DNA of 64,000 bases from Clostridia bacterium (GTDB taxonomy: Bacteria; Bacillota; Clostridia; Oscillospirales; SIG627). Below are positions 1 through 8,292 of this stretch, in pieces. The stretch spans positions 181,681 through 245,680 of the forward strand of contig JAFUKG010000032.1 in NCBI GenBank assembly GCA_017467865.1, read 5' to 3'. The stretch's first letter is position 1, and every line of letters starts with the position of its first letter. Under the pieces are notes generated by a model. The model made no database searches, was not told the origin of the DNA, and was given only the letters and a program-made list of their open reading frames with translations. The translations under genes were made by a program, and so were the position numbers.

Positions 1-339
1 ATTCTCTATATCGCAAAGCTCCTTTGGGGATTTACCTCCATTGAATACGAATATCTTATCGTATCGGGAGAAATGTCTATGGACAAAATTTACGGTGGCA
101 GAAAAAGAGTTAAAATGACAGAGTTCAATATTCACGATGCCCTGTCTATTGCACCTCTTAGTGAGACGAGACTGGACGGTGCAAGGGTTATTTTCGGCGC
201 TACGTCAATGAAGGACGACGACCTTTACTGCGCTGTCTACAACAATGCCGACGGCGAAAAGGAAGCCCTTATTTTCAACGTTCACGAAAAAGCCTTGCAA
301 ATGCTGAAATACTACAATAAATCTACTGTAATAAAATAA
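1..339 (+). CDS. Small protein, 5'-truncated by the window edge, DUF6106-like
   Basis: The reading frame is open from base 1, so the gene starts upstream of the window; the first in-window ATG (73) is internal. The visible 112 residues begin with a hydrophobic stretch (ILYIAKLLWGF) followed by an IEYEYLIVSGEMSMDKI segment and a basic RKRVK patch. This layout (membrane segments, then a short cytoplasmic domain) resembles the clostridial DUF6106 family as I remember it. No catalytic motif is visible. It is co-directional with the lipoprotein and alanine racemase that follow, 39 bp upstream of the first. Function unknown; the family call is from memory and tentative. Confidence 0.6.
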   Translation: MLYIAKLLWGFTSIEYEYLIVSGEMSMDKIYGGRKRVKMTEFNIHDALSIAPLSETRLDGARVIFGATSMKDDDLYCAVYNNADGEKEALIFNVHEKALQMLKYYNKSTVIK

Positions 340-378
340 AGGGCAAGAGAATATAGTATCTTAAAAGGAGTGACTCTT

Positions 379-759
379 TTGAAGATACTTTATATTCTTG
401 TGTGCCTTGTTTTACTCATTTCTTGCGGAAAAGGAGAAATAACTGCCCTTGACCTTCCCTTTGAAGAGGAAGTCACCTTCACAGACGGAGAGCTGACCTT
501 GACGGGCGTACTATACTTCGACGGCGAAAAAATGACCTTTTCACCCGACAGTCCTGAGGGCTATAAGGTAAGTATTACGAAGGACGGGGGCATCGTAGAA
601 TATGACGGAATCGTTTTTAGTGAAAACGTTCTTCCCTCGTCGCGCTTTCTCCCCCTTTTCGAGATACTCAAGGGAGAGTGTGAAGGCATCGTAATTTCGG
701 AAAATCCCCTTTCAGTTGAGAAAAAAAACATAAAAATAACTTTTAATAAGGATAAATAA
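379..759 (+). CDS. Small putative lipoprotein of unknown function
   Basis: About 126 residues. The N-terminus is a short lysine-led hydrophobic segment ending in LLISCGK, a plausible lipobox with Cys as the lipidated residue, so the protein is probably anchored outside the membrane. I chose the TTG at 379: the ribosome binding site AAAGGAG at 364-370 lies 8 nt before it, whereas the GTG at 370 overlaps that site. The rest is acidic and beta-rich with no motif I recognise. The stop codon overlaps the ATG of alr by one base (TAATG), so the two genes are translationally coupled. It may act at the envelope, but nothing in the sequence says how. Confidence 0.7.
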   Translation: MKILYILVCLVLLISCGKGEITALDLPFEEEVTFTDGELTLTGVLYFDGEKMTFSPDSPEGYKVSITKDGGIVEYDGIVFSENVLPSSRFLPLFEILKGECEGIVISENPLSVEKKNIKITFNKDK

Positions 760-1886
760 TGAAGAATCTCAGATGCTATGCAAGAATTTCCATCGACAAT
801 TTAATACACAATCTTTCCTGCATCCGCCGTGTTATAGGTGACGACACGCTGATTTTTCCTATTGTAAAGGCAGATGCTTACTCTCACGGCGATATAAGAT
901 GTGCGAAAGCCATTTGCAACGCCGTTGGCACCTTTGCCGTTGCCGAGATAAACGAAGCACTTCATCTGAGAGAAAACGGAATTGAAAACGATATACTGAT
1001 TTTGGGATACACCGACCCTTCCTTTGCGGCATTGCTCTGTGAAAACAAAATCACTCAGACTGTCACTGACAAGGAATATGCAAAATCCCTTTCGGAAAAT
1101 CTCGGTAAGGGAGTGCTTGGTATTCACCTTAAGGTTGACACGGGTATGCACCGCTTCGGCATTGACTGTGAGAGTGAGGACGGAATTGCAGACGCAGAAG
1201 AGATTTCAAGGCTTCCCAACCTTGAAATAAAGGGTACGTTCTCTCATTTTGCCGAAAGCGACGACCTTGCATCTACCTTTACCGACCTGCAGTTTTCACG
1301 CTTTAATTCCTTTACGGAAAAGCTTCGTGAAAGAGGCATCGACACGGGAGCTTTGCATATTGCAAACTCGGGGGCTACCCTCACCCGCCCCGATACTCAC
1401 CTTATGGCGGTAAGACCTGGAATAATTCTTTACGGCGCTTACCCCTCAAAAGAGGTAAAGGAAAAATATCTTTCCCTTTACCCTGAATACCCTCTGAAAG
1501 AGGTTATGACCATGTGCGCAAGGGTTGGTCAGGTACATAAGGTCAAAAAGGGAGAGGGCATCGGTTACAGCCGAACCTTTTTGGCAGAGGATGACATACT
1601 TGTAGCAACAGTTACCGCAGGCTATGCCGACGGAATTCCCAGAGGACTTTCCAACAAGGGTAGAGTCACCATAAACGGCGAGGTATTCCCTATTGTGGGT
1701 AACGTGTGCATGGACCTGTTGATGGTAGATATCACCAGTGCTAAAAATCCTGTCAAGGCAGGAGACGAGGTAATCTTCTGGGGAGAAGAGGGGCTTAGCA
1801 TAGACGAATACGCCGCCGACGCAGGCGAAATAAATTATACCGTTTACACGGGAGTTTCCCCGAGAGTTAAGAGAATATATAAATGA
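759..1886 (+). CDS. alr: Alanine racemase
   Basis: 375 residues, the normal length for the fold-type III PLP enzyme that interconverts L- and D-alanine for peptidoglycan. The N-terminal TIM barrel carries the PLP-lysine motif as KADAYSHG, where KADAYGHG is usual. The C-terminal beta domain has the GYADGIPR segment and the VGNVCMDLLMVDIT segment expected around the catalytic tyrosine and the dimer interface. Start at 759 overlaps the stop of the upstream lipoprotein gene. A rho-independent terminator follows immediately. Assignment is secure; the G-to-S change in the lysine motif is conservative. Confidence 0.97.
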   Translation: MKNLRCYARISIDNLIHNLSCIRRVIGDDTLIFPIVKADAYSHGDIRCAKAICNAVGTFAVAEINEALHLRENGIENDILILGYTDPSFAALLCENKITQTVTDKEYAKSLSENLGKGVLGIHLKVDTGMHRFGIDCESEDGIADAEEISRLPNLEIKGTFSHFAESDDLASTFTDLQFSRFNSFTEKLRERGIDTGALHIANSGATLTRPDTHLMAVRPGIILYGAYPSKEVKEKYLSLYPEYPLKEVMTMCARVGQVHKVKKGEGIGYSRTFLAEDDILVATVTAGYADGIPRGLSNKGRVTINGEVFPIVGNVCMDLLMVDITSAKNPVKAGDEVIFWGEEGLSIDEYAADAGEINYTVYTGVSPRVKRIYK

Positions 1887-1887
1887 A

Positions 1888-1913
1888 AAGAGGCTGTGGA
1901 AACAGCCTCTTTT
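1888..1913 (+). terminator. Terminator of the alr operon
   Basis: GC-rich stem AGAGGCTGT / ACAGCCTCT around a 3-4 nt loop, ending in a short T run, starting 2 nt after the alr stop codon. Confidence 0.85.
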
Positions 1914-1915
1914 CA

Positions 1916-2071
1916 ATGAATTGCCTGACAGCATGAATTGAAATTAAAATTTCATGAATTAAACCTTTCGGTTTCACGAATTGCACTGTGGTGCATAAAG
2001 CAATTTAATTCATGTGGTAATTACCACAATTCATGACAAAGTCAATTCATGATGCAAAGCATCAATTCATA
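1916..2071. repeat. Intergenic hairpin array with AATTCATG linkers (copy 1)
   Basis: Seven copies of the octamer CATGAATT/AATTCATG (two with one change) alternate with short unrelated palindromes: GAAATT-AATTTC, AAACC-GGTTT, GCAC-GTGC, GTGGTAATTACCAC, GAC-GTC and GATGC-GCATC. The first three linkers read CATGAATT (one as CACGAATT) and the last four read AATTCATG, so the whole array is also one large inverted repeat. No ORF of note. The rest of the 1914-2300 gap holds a second element (2125-2216) and the promoter of the ATPase gene. Confidence 0.75.
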
Positions 2072-2124
2072 AAACTAATGTAAATTTCCCTTTGGAAAAT
2101 TATTTTATTGTATTTTCGGTAATG

Positions 2125-2216
2125 CTTTAAAAAAAGCACGCTCTCAGACTCCCACGAAAACTGTAATTTTCATAGGGGTATTAGGGGAAACACTTTTATA
2201 AAAAGTGCTTCCCCTG
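2125..2216 (-). repeat. Intergenic element flanking the Ca2+ ATPase, copy A
   Basis: Contains the hairpin AGGGGAAaCACTTTT / AAAAGTGcTTCCCCT at its right end and the segment CCCACGAAAACT..ATTTTCATAGGGG. Read on the minus strand it aligns along its length with 5022-5143, so the ATPase gene is bracketed by inverted copies of one element. Confidence 0.65.
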
Positions 2217-2238
2217 AATATAATTTAAATGTAAGTAC

Positions 2239-2267
2239 TTGTAAAAAATAGAATTATTTGATATAAT
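2239..2267 (+). promoter_or_regulatory. Sigma-A promoter of the P-type ATPase gene
   Basis: -35 TTGTAA, 17-bp spacer, -10 TATAAT, 33 bp upstream of the start codon. Confidence 0.7.
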
Positions 2268-2300
2268 AGTAAAACTTAATATTAAAGGGGGAATTTTATT

Positions 2301-4922
2301 TTGTTACCGCATAGTACGGGCAAGGATGATTTACTTTTGTCCCTTGGGGCTGATGCCGAAAAGGGACTGACCGCCGCCGAAGCAAGTGAGAGACTCACAA
2401 AATACGGCGAAAACAGACTCAAGGAAAAGAAAAAGAAAACGATGCTTCGACGCTTTCTCGACCAATTCTGCGACGTAATGATAATAATACTGCTTATTGC
2501 GGCAGTTATATCCTTCGTAGTCGCATGTGCAGAGGGAGAAAAGAGCGAATTTTTCGAGCCTTTCCTCATCGTATTTATTGTTGTCGTAAACGCCATAATG
2601 GGCGTTATGCAGGAAAGCAAAGCAGAAAAGGCACTTGACGCCTTAAAGAATATGTCAGCTCCTCACGCAAGAGTTATCAGAGATGGTGAAGAAAGAATTA
2701 TTGATGCCTCTCTTCTTGTACCCGGAGACGTAATCAAGCTTGAAGCAGGCGACTTTGTACCCGCCGATGCAAGACTTATAGAAAGTGCAAGTCTTAAAAG
2801 CGAGGAGTCGGCTCTGACGGGCGAATCTGTACCCAGCGAAAAGGATGCTTTAGCCGAGGTTAAAGAGGACGCACCCATAGGTGACAGAACGAATATGGTA
2901 TTTTCGGGCTGTTCCATAACCTACGGAAGCGCTCTGGCGGTGGTTACCGCAACGGGTATGAGCACCGAAATGGGTAAGATAGCAAATCTCCTTGACGGAG
3001 AAGAGGAAAGTGAAACTCCTCTTCAGAAAAAACTTGCGAACCTTGGTAAATATCTTGGTATAGTTGCTCTCGTTGCTTGTGCCATAGTATTTATAGTTGG
3101 ACTTTTAAATAATATTTCGGTTATGGAAATCTTTATGATAGCGGTTTCCCTTGCGGTGTCTGCTATCCCTGAAGGACTTCCCGTAGTCGTAACTATCGTT
3201 CTTTCTATCGGTGTTCAGCGAATGGCGAAAAGAAACGCTCTCATACGCCGTTTACCTGCGGTAGAAACTCTGGGCAGTGCATCCGTTATCTGCTCGGACA
3301 AGACGGGAACGCTTACACAAAACAGAATGACTCTCGTCAGAGCTTTTGCCGACGGAGAGGAAGCTACTGAGAAGATTTCAGCTGAAAACAGCGAAAAAAT
3401 AAAGAGGCTGCTCGCCTATGCTACCCTCTGCTCTGACGGAACGGTCAACTTCCATGAGGGGAAGGAGGAGCACATCGGCGACCCCACAGAAACGTCAATA
3501 GTTGTTGCCGCTCATAAGAACGGACTTGAACAGAGTATGCTCAACGACAAGTTCCCGAGAGTTGCCGAGATACCCTTTGACTCAGACAGAAAGCTTATGT
3601 CCGTTGTCAACGTAATAAGCGGTAAAAACGTAGTTATCGTCAAGGGTGCCTTCGACGTAATGATGTCAAGGTGTATCAAGGGAGACCTTGAAAAAGCAAA
3701 GAAATATATGAACGAAATGTCTGCCGACGCTCTCAGAGTGCTTGCGGTAGCATATAAGGAAATAGACGAAGTACCCGAAAATCCCACCTCAGAGGAACTT
3801 GAATCAGGACTTACCTTTATGGGACTTGTGGGTATGATAGACCCGCCCCGACCCGAGGCGAAGGAAGCGGTGGCTGTCTGCCGTAAGGCAGGTATCAAGC
3901 CCGTAATGATAACGGGTGACCACGTGGTGACCACTACGGCTATCGCCCGTGAGCTTGGTATTTTCCTTGATGGCGACATTGCCATAACGGGAGCCGAACT
4001 CGATAAGATGAGCGACAAAGAGCTTGACGAAAACGTAGAAAAGATTTCTGTCTACGCCCGAGTTTCACCCGAAAACAAAATAAGAATAGTCAAGGCTTGG
4101 CAGAAGAAAGGACAAGTAGTTTCCATGACGGGAGACGGCGTAAACGATGCTCCCGCCCTTAAAGCTGCAGATATCGGATGCGCTATGGGTATTACTGGCA
4201 CCGACGTTGCCAAGGGCGCCTCGGATATGACCCTCACCGACGACAACTTCGCAACTATAGTTGATGCAGTAAAAGAGGGCAGAGGAATTTACGCTAACCT
4301 TAAAAAGGTTGTAGGCTTCCTCCTTGGTACAAATATCAGCGAGGTTATTGCAGTATTCATATCTATGATGGTATGGCACAAATCACCCTTCCTTTCCATG
4401 CATCTGCTTTGGATAAACCTTGTAGGAGACTCTCTTCCTGCGGTAGCGCTGGGTATGGAGCCCATTGAAAAGGACATTATGAACGAAAAGCCCAAGCCAA
4501 AAGCCGAGGGTATCTTCGCCCATGGACTTGGTGTGAGAATTGTGCTTCAGGGAGTTATGTTCTCTATTCTTACTCTGATTGCCTTTTACATCGGCTGGAA
4601 GGTACTTCCTCCCAAGGGCTGTGACCCCCTTGCAGCAGGCAGAACTATGGCGTTTATGGTACTCGCTTTGTCGCAAGCAGTTCACACCTACAATATGAGA
4701 ACCGACAAATCGGTGTTCAAGATAGGATTTTTCTCCAATAAGTACGTAAACCTCGCAACCCTTGCGGCAATTGTACTTATGTCGCTGGTGCTCTTCACAC
4801 CCCTCAGAGTACTCTTCAATCTTGAAATCCTCTCCCCTGTTCTCTATCTTATCGCACTTGTTCTCATCATAACACCTCTCGGTGTTGTGGAGCTTGCAAA
4901 AGCGCTGAAGCTTATAAAATAA
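2301..4922 (+). CDS. P-type Ca2+-translocating ATPase (SERCA/PMCA-like, P2 type)
   Basis: 873 residues, full length for a P2-type cation pump that uses ATP to export Ca2+ across the membrane. The sequence shows the N-terminal cation-ATPase domain (1-70), the actuator-domain TGES motif, the PEGLP transmembrane-4 ion-binding motif, the phosphorylation motif DKTGTLT, the hinge TGDGVNDAPAL, and six C-terminal membrane segments. No N-terminal metal-binding domain is present, unlike the copper pump at 47 kb. The start is a TTG at 2301 behind AAAGGGGG; the N-terminal HSTG..LLLSLGAD..GLTAAEA matches this family. It has its own promoter and terminator. Ca2+ is the likely substrate, but Mn2+ or others cannot be excluded by sequence alone. 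Confidence 0.93.
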   Translation: MLPHSTGKDDLLLSLGADAEKGLTAAEASERLTKYGENRLKEKKKKTMLRRFLDQFCDVMIIILLIAAVISFVVACAEGEKSEFFEPFLIVFIVVVNAIMGVMQESKAEKALDALKNMSAPHARVIRDGEERIIDASLLVPGDVIKLEAGDFVPADARLIESASLKSEESALTGESVPSEKDALAEVKEDAPIGDRTNMVFSGCSITYGSALAVVTATGMSTEMGKIANLLDGEEESETPLQKKLANLGKYLGIVALVACAIVFIVGLLNNISVMEIFMIAVSLAVSAIPEGLPVVVTIVLSIGVQRMAKRNALIRRLPAVETLGSASVICSDKTGTLTQNRMTLVRAFADGEEATEKISAENSEKIKRLLAYATLCSDGTVNFHEGKEEHIGDPTETSIVVAAHKNGLEQSMLNDKFPRVAEIPFDSDRKLMSVVNVISGKNVVIVKGAFDVMMSRCIKGDLEKAKKYMNEMSADALRVLAVAYKEIDEVPENPTSEELESGLTFMGLVGMIDPPRPEAKEAVAVCRKAGIKPVMITGDHVVTTTAIARELGIFLDGDIAITGAELDKMSDKELDENVEKISVYARVSPENKIRIVKAWQKKGQVVSMTGDGVNDAPALKAADIGCAMGITGTDVAKGASDMTLTDDNFATIVDAVKEGRGIYANLKKVVGFLLGTNISEVIAVFISMMVWHKSPFLSMHLLWINLVGDSLPAVALGMEPIEKDIMNEKPKPKAEGIFAHGLGVRIVLQGVMFSILTLIAFYIGWKVLPPKGCDPLAAGRTMAFMVLALSQAVHTYNMRTDKSVFKIGFFSNKYVNLATLAAIVLMSLVLFTPLRVLFNLEILSPVLYLIALVLIITPLGVVELAKALKLIK

Positions 4923-4924
4923 AG

Positions 4925-4949
4925 AAAGCACCCGAAAGGGTGCTTTTTT
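4925..4949 (+). terminator. Terminator of the P-type ATPase gene
   Basis: Stem AAAGCACCC / GGGTGCTTT with a GAAA loop and a run of six T, 2 nt after the stop codon. Confidence 0.9.
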
Positions 4950-5016
4950 GAATGCAAAATGCTGAATGCAAAATGCAGAATTATTGTTGATTTGCTAAAG
5001 CAAATCTTCATTTTAT
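4949..5016. repeat. Intergenic hairpin array, TGCAGAATG-linker type
   Basis: Imperfect direct repeats of the GAATGCA(A)AATG kind lead into the hairpin GATTTGC-taaa-GCAAATC. It belongs to the family described at 21956-22098 but has only one arm of linkers. Confidence 0.6.
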
Positions 5017-5021
5017 CAATA

Positions 5022-5143
5022 TTTAGGGGGAGCACTTTTCGTAAAAGTGTTCCCCCTATAACCTCTATGAAAATGATAATTAAAATTTTATTATAGTTTT
5101 CGTGGGTGTTTGAGGGAGCGCTTTTTTAAAAAGCACTCCCTCA
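5022..5143 (+). repeat. Intergenic element flanking the Ca2+ ATPase, copy B
   Basis: Inverted counterpart of 2125-2216. It starts with a hairpin GGGGGAGCACTTTT / AAAAGTGTTCCCCC, continues with CCTCTATGAAAAT..AGTTTTCGTGGG, and ends with a second hairpin GAGGGAGCGCTTTTT / AAAAAGCACTCCCTC. The right-hand hairpin may also end the minus-strand asnB transcript. Confidence 0.65.
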
Positions 5144-5174
5144 AGATATAATAAATTAATTTCCTAAGAAAATT

Positions 5175-7028
5175 TCAACGTCCAACAAAAAGGTCATACC
5201 ATCTCATAAACACCAAAACAACCCAAAGCTTGCGGTAGTTGTCTTCCCTGCCCTCTCGGTGTGCGTCAAGCATACGAAGGGCTTCTTTTTTGTCGATATA
5301 AGCATCAGCAGAAGAGTTTGTTATAATGTCCTTTGCCCAATCGTAGAGCTCGTTTTTCAGCCATTTGCGAACGGGTACGGGGTAGCCGAGCTTGGGACGC
5401 ATTACGGTTTCGGGATTTACAAGGTCACGGAAGGCGTGACGAAAGATATATTTCGTAGTGCCGTGGGAAAGCTTATCCTCGGTGTGAAGCTTCCTTGCAA
5501 ATTCAAAGACCTCTTTATCGAGGAATGGCACTCTGACCTCAAGTGAATGAGCCATGCTCAGTCGGTCTCCCTTGACGAGAATATCACCTCTCAGCCAGGT
5601 GTTCATGTCTACGTACTGCATTTTGGTAATGCCGGGTAGTCCCTGAACGTCGGCGTAAATATCCTTTGTAAGGTCAGAAAAGTGCACTCTGTCAGAGGCT
5701 GTTTTAAGAATTTTCTTCTTTTCTTTTTCATCAAAGATAAAGGCATTTCCAACGTATCTCTTTTCAAGAGGTGTTGTTCCTCGGTAAAGGAGGGCTTTGC
5801 CCTTTACACCCTCGGGAAGAATTTTTGAAGCAAAGGAGAGGGGCGCTTTTATAAGAGAAGGCAGGGCGTTTATCTTATCGGAGGTAAGGGTCTCGCCGTA
5901 CACCTTATAACCGCCGAAAAGCTCGTCGGAGCCCTCGCCTGACAGTACAACCTTAAGGTGACGCGCAGCCTCTTCGCAGATGAGATATATCGCCATAGTA
6001 GAGGGATCGGCAACGGGAAAATCAAGGTGATAGACCACCTTGTCAAAGGCACGTTTAAAATCCTCAAGCCCTGCCACAAGCTTTATATGCTCTACGTCAA
6101 GGTGACGTGCGATGCCCGAGGCTTCGTCGATTTCGGAGTATTCCTTTTCGCCGAAAGCAACGGTAAACGCCTTGATACCGGGGTTAAGCTTACTTGCGGT
6201 AGCGGTAATTACTGCCGAGTCGATACCGCCTGACAAAAACGTACCAACGTCAACGTCGCTTATCATATGATATTTTACACTTGTTTCAACTATTTCACGA
6301 AGCTCCTCGGCTCTCTTTTCAAAGTCGTCGGACTTCACGGGAGTGAAGGTTGGAGTATAGTACTTCTCCACTCTCACCTCACGCTCTGCCGAAAAGTCAA
6401 GCATCATATAAGAGCCTGCGGGGAGTATCCTTATTTCTGGGTGAAGAGTTGAGGGCTCGGGGATATACTGATAAGTAAAGTAGTGCTGAAGCTGTTCTTC
6501 ATCTATAAGAGTTTTGTCAAGAGCGGGGTCAAGGTAAAATACCTTGGACTCCGAGGAAAAGTACACCTGTCCCTCACGCTCTATATAGTAAAGAGGCTTA
6601 ATGCCGAAGGGGTCACGGCCAAGCATTACAGTATTCTTCTCTTTATCGTAAAAGGAGAAGGCAAACATACCGCGAAGCTTATTTATAAAGCTTTCTCCCT
6701 CGACAGAATAGAGGGTGAGCATAACCTCAATTTCGGAATTGGTTTTGAACTCATAGCCCTTTTCAATAAGCTGGGCTCTCAGCTCACGGTAGTTATAAAT
6801 CTCGCCGTTGAAGATGCCTACGAAGCGTTCTCCGTACTCAAAGGGCTGGCTTCCCTTTTCAAGGTCGATGATACTAAGTCTTCTGAAAGCAAGTACAAGA
6901 TTTTCAAAAAAGAGCATCTTGCCCTCGTCGGGTCCTCTGTACGCCATAGTCTCCGACATTTTTGTGACGATTTCCTTTTCACTCTCGCTGAGAGGTGATT
7001 TTTTAAACATTCCTACAAAGCCGCACAA
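5175..7028 (-). CDS. asnB: Asparagine synthase (glutamine-hydrolysing)
   Basis: 617 residues, full length. The N-terminal glutaminase domain begins MCGFVGMF, leaving Cys2 as the nucleophile after Met removal, and contains the GRDPFGIKPLYY segment. The synthetase domain shows the PP-loop SGGIDSA and the GEGSDELFGGY segment. The enzyme makes asparagine from aspartate, glutamine and ATP. The start codon is TTG, 9 nt after AAGGAG; a start elsewhere would displace the catalytic Cys. It is the last gene of the minus-strand UPF0340-gpsA-secA-membrane protein-asnB operon, 13 bp after its upstream neighbour. Related enzymes of this family can amidate cell-surface substrates, but the motifs fit AsnB. 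Confidence 0.95.
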   Translation of the reverse strand: MCGFVGMFKKSPLSESEKEIVTKMSETMAYRGPDEGKMLFFENLVLAFRRLSIIDLEKGSQPFEYGERFVGIFNGEIYNYRELRAQLIEKGYEFKTNSEIEVMLTLYSVEGESFINKLRGMFAFSFYDKEKNTVMLGRDPFGIKPLYYIEREGQVYFSSESKVFYLDPALDKTLIDEEQLQHYFTYQYIPEPSTLHPEIRILPAGSYMMLDFSAEREVRVEKYYTPTFTPVKSDDFEKRAEELREIVETSVKYHMISDVDVGTFLSGGIDSAVITATASKLNPGIKAFTVAFGEKEYSEIDEASGIARHLDVEHIKLVAGLEDFKRAFDKVVYHLDFPVADPSTMAIYLICEEAARHLKVVLSGEGSDELFGGYKVYGETLTSDKINALPSLIKAPLSFASKILPEGVKGKALLYRGTTPLEKRYVGNAFIFDEKEKKKILKTASDRVHFSDLTKDIYADVQGLPGITKMQYVDMNTWLRGDILVKGDRLSMAHSLEVRVPFLDKEVFEFARKLHTEDKLSHGTTKYIFRHAFRDLVNPETVMRPKLGYPVPVRKWLKNELYDWAKDIITNSSADAYIDKKEALRMLDAHREGREDNYRKLWVVLVFMRWYDLFVGR

Positions 7029-7041
7029 GGTTTTAGTCTCC

Positions 7042-8289
7042 TTATCTCATATCTTTTGATATCTGTCTTTTTAATTTAAAGAAAAAGTTTATTGTAAGCG
7101 CCGTATAAGCTATTCCGAAAACAATGGAGGGGAACACAAAGGTTGTATTAAGGGATGGGAAGGCGTAAAGCATTACACCGAAAAACGCCTCTATAACCGC
7201 CCCGATTTTAAGTAAGGTCAGGTTATCCTCCAAGGTGTATTTAGTGTACTTTTTATTAAAGCTGTCCGCCCATTTAAGTATCATAACTATTACCGCCACG
7301 GTAAATACCGCCTCGGCGATACTGAGGGGCAAGGTCAAGGGCTTTGAACCAAAGGTATAGGTCAGAACGAAATTCGTCTTTCCTCCCCAATAGAGTCTGT
7401 AAATGAAGGAGAAGAGAGAAACGGTAAAGCCCGCAAAGGCAAGAATAGCGGGAAGTGTAGTTCTTTCGTTCATTCTCCTCTTCATAAAAACGAAAGCAAC
7501 AAAAACGAGGAAAAATCCCACAAAGGTAGGAAGCACGTCTATGGCGTCAATATAAAAGTCGAAAAAGAAGAGCATAGCAGATAAGAAAAACGTAAGTACA
7601 AAAGAGGTGTTCTTCACGGTCATAACGTTCTCTTTTGACAGTACCTCTTCCCGACGGTGCTTCGTCATATTCCCTATCAGCTCTTTATTCTTTATGAGAG
7701 AAACAAAGAACTGTCCTGCGTAAATCACGCTGACAAGAGAAATCACCGCCGACAGGAAAAAAGCAAATACCATAAAGACACGCATAGCCGCTTCAAAGTC
7801 CACAAACCAGGTGTCCGCCGACAGATTGCCCGTAGTCTCGGTGTCGAAAAGTCCAACCGTTGCAGGCAGAAAGGCAAGTACGTTTTTAAGTACGAAGAAA
7901 ACGTACATATACCATTTAATACCACTTACTTTATCGGAGTTGAGAGAAGGTGTTATTCTCATTGCCGAATAATCGAGAGCGGTAAAGAAATTTGTAACAA
8001 AGGGAATTACAGTTATAATTTCAACAATTCCGTAGGCAAAGGTAGCAAGGAGCATATCCGACGTACCGAAGCGGAAGGTGAAAAGCGACACGGCAAGCTT
8101 TACTGCCGACACGAGCATCATTCTCAAAGAAAGCCTTTTCGCGTCCTCGGCACGCAGCTCAATATCTGCAAGTGGGGTAAGTCCAAGGGTTATAAAAAAC
8201 CAGCCTATCACGTCGGGGAGAAAATCGAAGAGTGTTATATCGGGTGAAAATATAAATATAAGTCCAAGAAATATAAGAGGAAATCTCAT
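7042..8289 (-). CDS. Polytopic membrane protein of unknown function
   Basis: 415 residues with about ten hydrophobic helices spread over the whole length, starting with LIFLGLIFIFSPDITLFDFLPDVIGWFFITLGL. A charged cytoplasmic loop (KNKELIGNMTKHRREEVLSKE) lies in the middle and a helix with FFDFYIDAIDVLPTFVGFFLVF resembles the first one, suggesting an internal duplication. I do not recognise the family and see no transporter signature. It starts 3 nt after the secA stop, with its ribosome binding site inside the secA 3' end, so its translation is coupled to secA; asnB follows 13 bp downstream. Any link to protein export rests only on position. Confidence 0.85.
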   Translation of the reverse strand: MRFPLIFLGLIFIFSPDITLFDFLPDVIGWFFITLGLTPLADIELRAEDAKRLSLRMMLVSAVKLAVSLFTFRFGTSDMLLATFAYGIVEIITVIPFVTNFFTALDYSAMRITPSLNSDKVSGIKWYMYVFFVLKNVLAFLPATVGLFDTETTGNLSADTWFVDFEAAMRVFMVFAFFLSAVISLVSVIYAGQFFVSLIKNKELIGNMTKHRREEVLSKENVMTVKNTSFVLTFFLSAMLFFFDFYIDAIDVLPTFVGFFLVFVAFVFMKRRMNERTTLPAILAFAGFTVSLFSFIYRLYWGGKTNFVLTYTFGSKPLTLPLSIAEAVFTVAVIVMILKWADSFNKKYTKYTLEDNLTLLKIGAVIEAFFGVMLYAFPSLNTTFVFPSIVFGIAYTALTINFFFKLKRQISKDMR

Positions 8290-8292
8290 TTT

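Noticed and set aside
1446-1934. Long minus-strand ORF opposite alr
   Set aside because: Shadow of the alanine racemase frame; no ribosome binding site and low-complexity translation. The same applies to most antisense frames over secA, the ligases and the 1488-residue gene.
1916-2071. CRISPR-like array (regular repeats with differing spacers)
   Set aside because: The repeat is only 8 bp, spacers are palindromes of varying length, orientation flips, and no cas gene is present.
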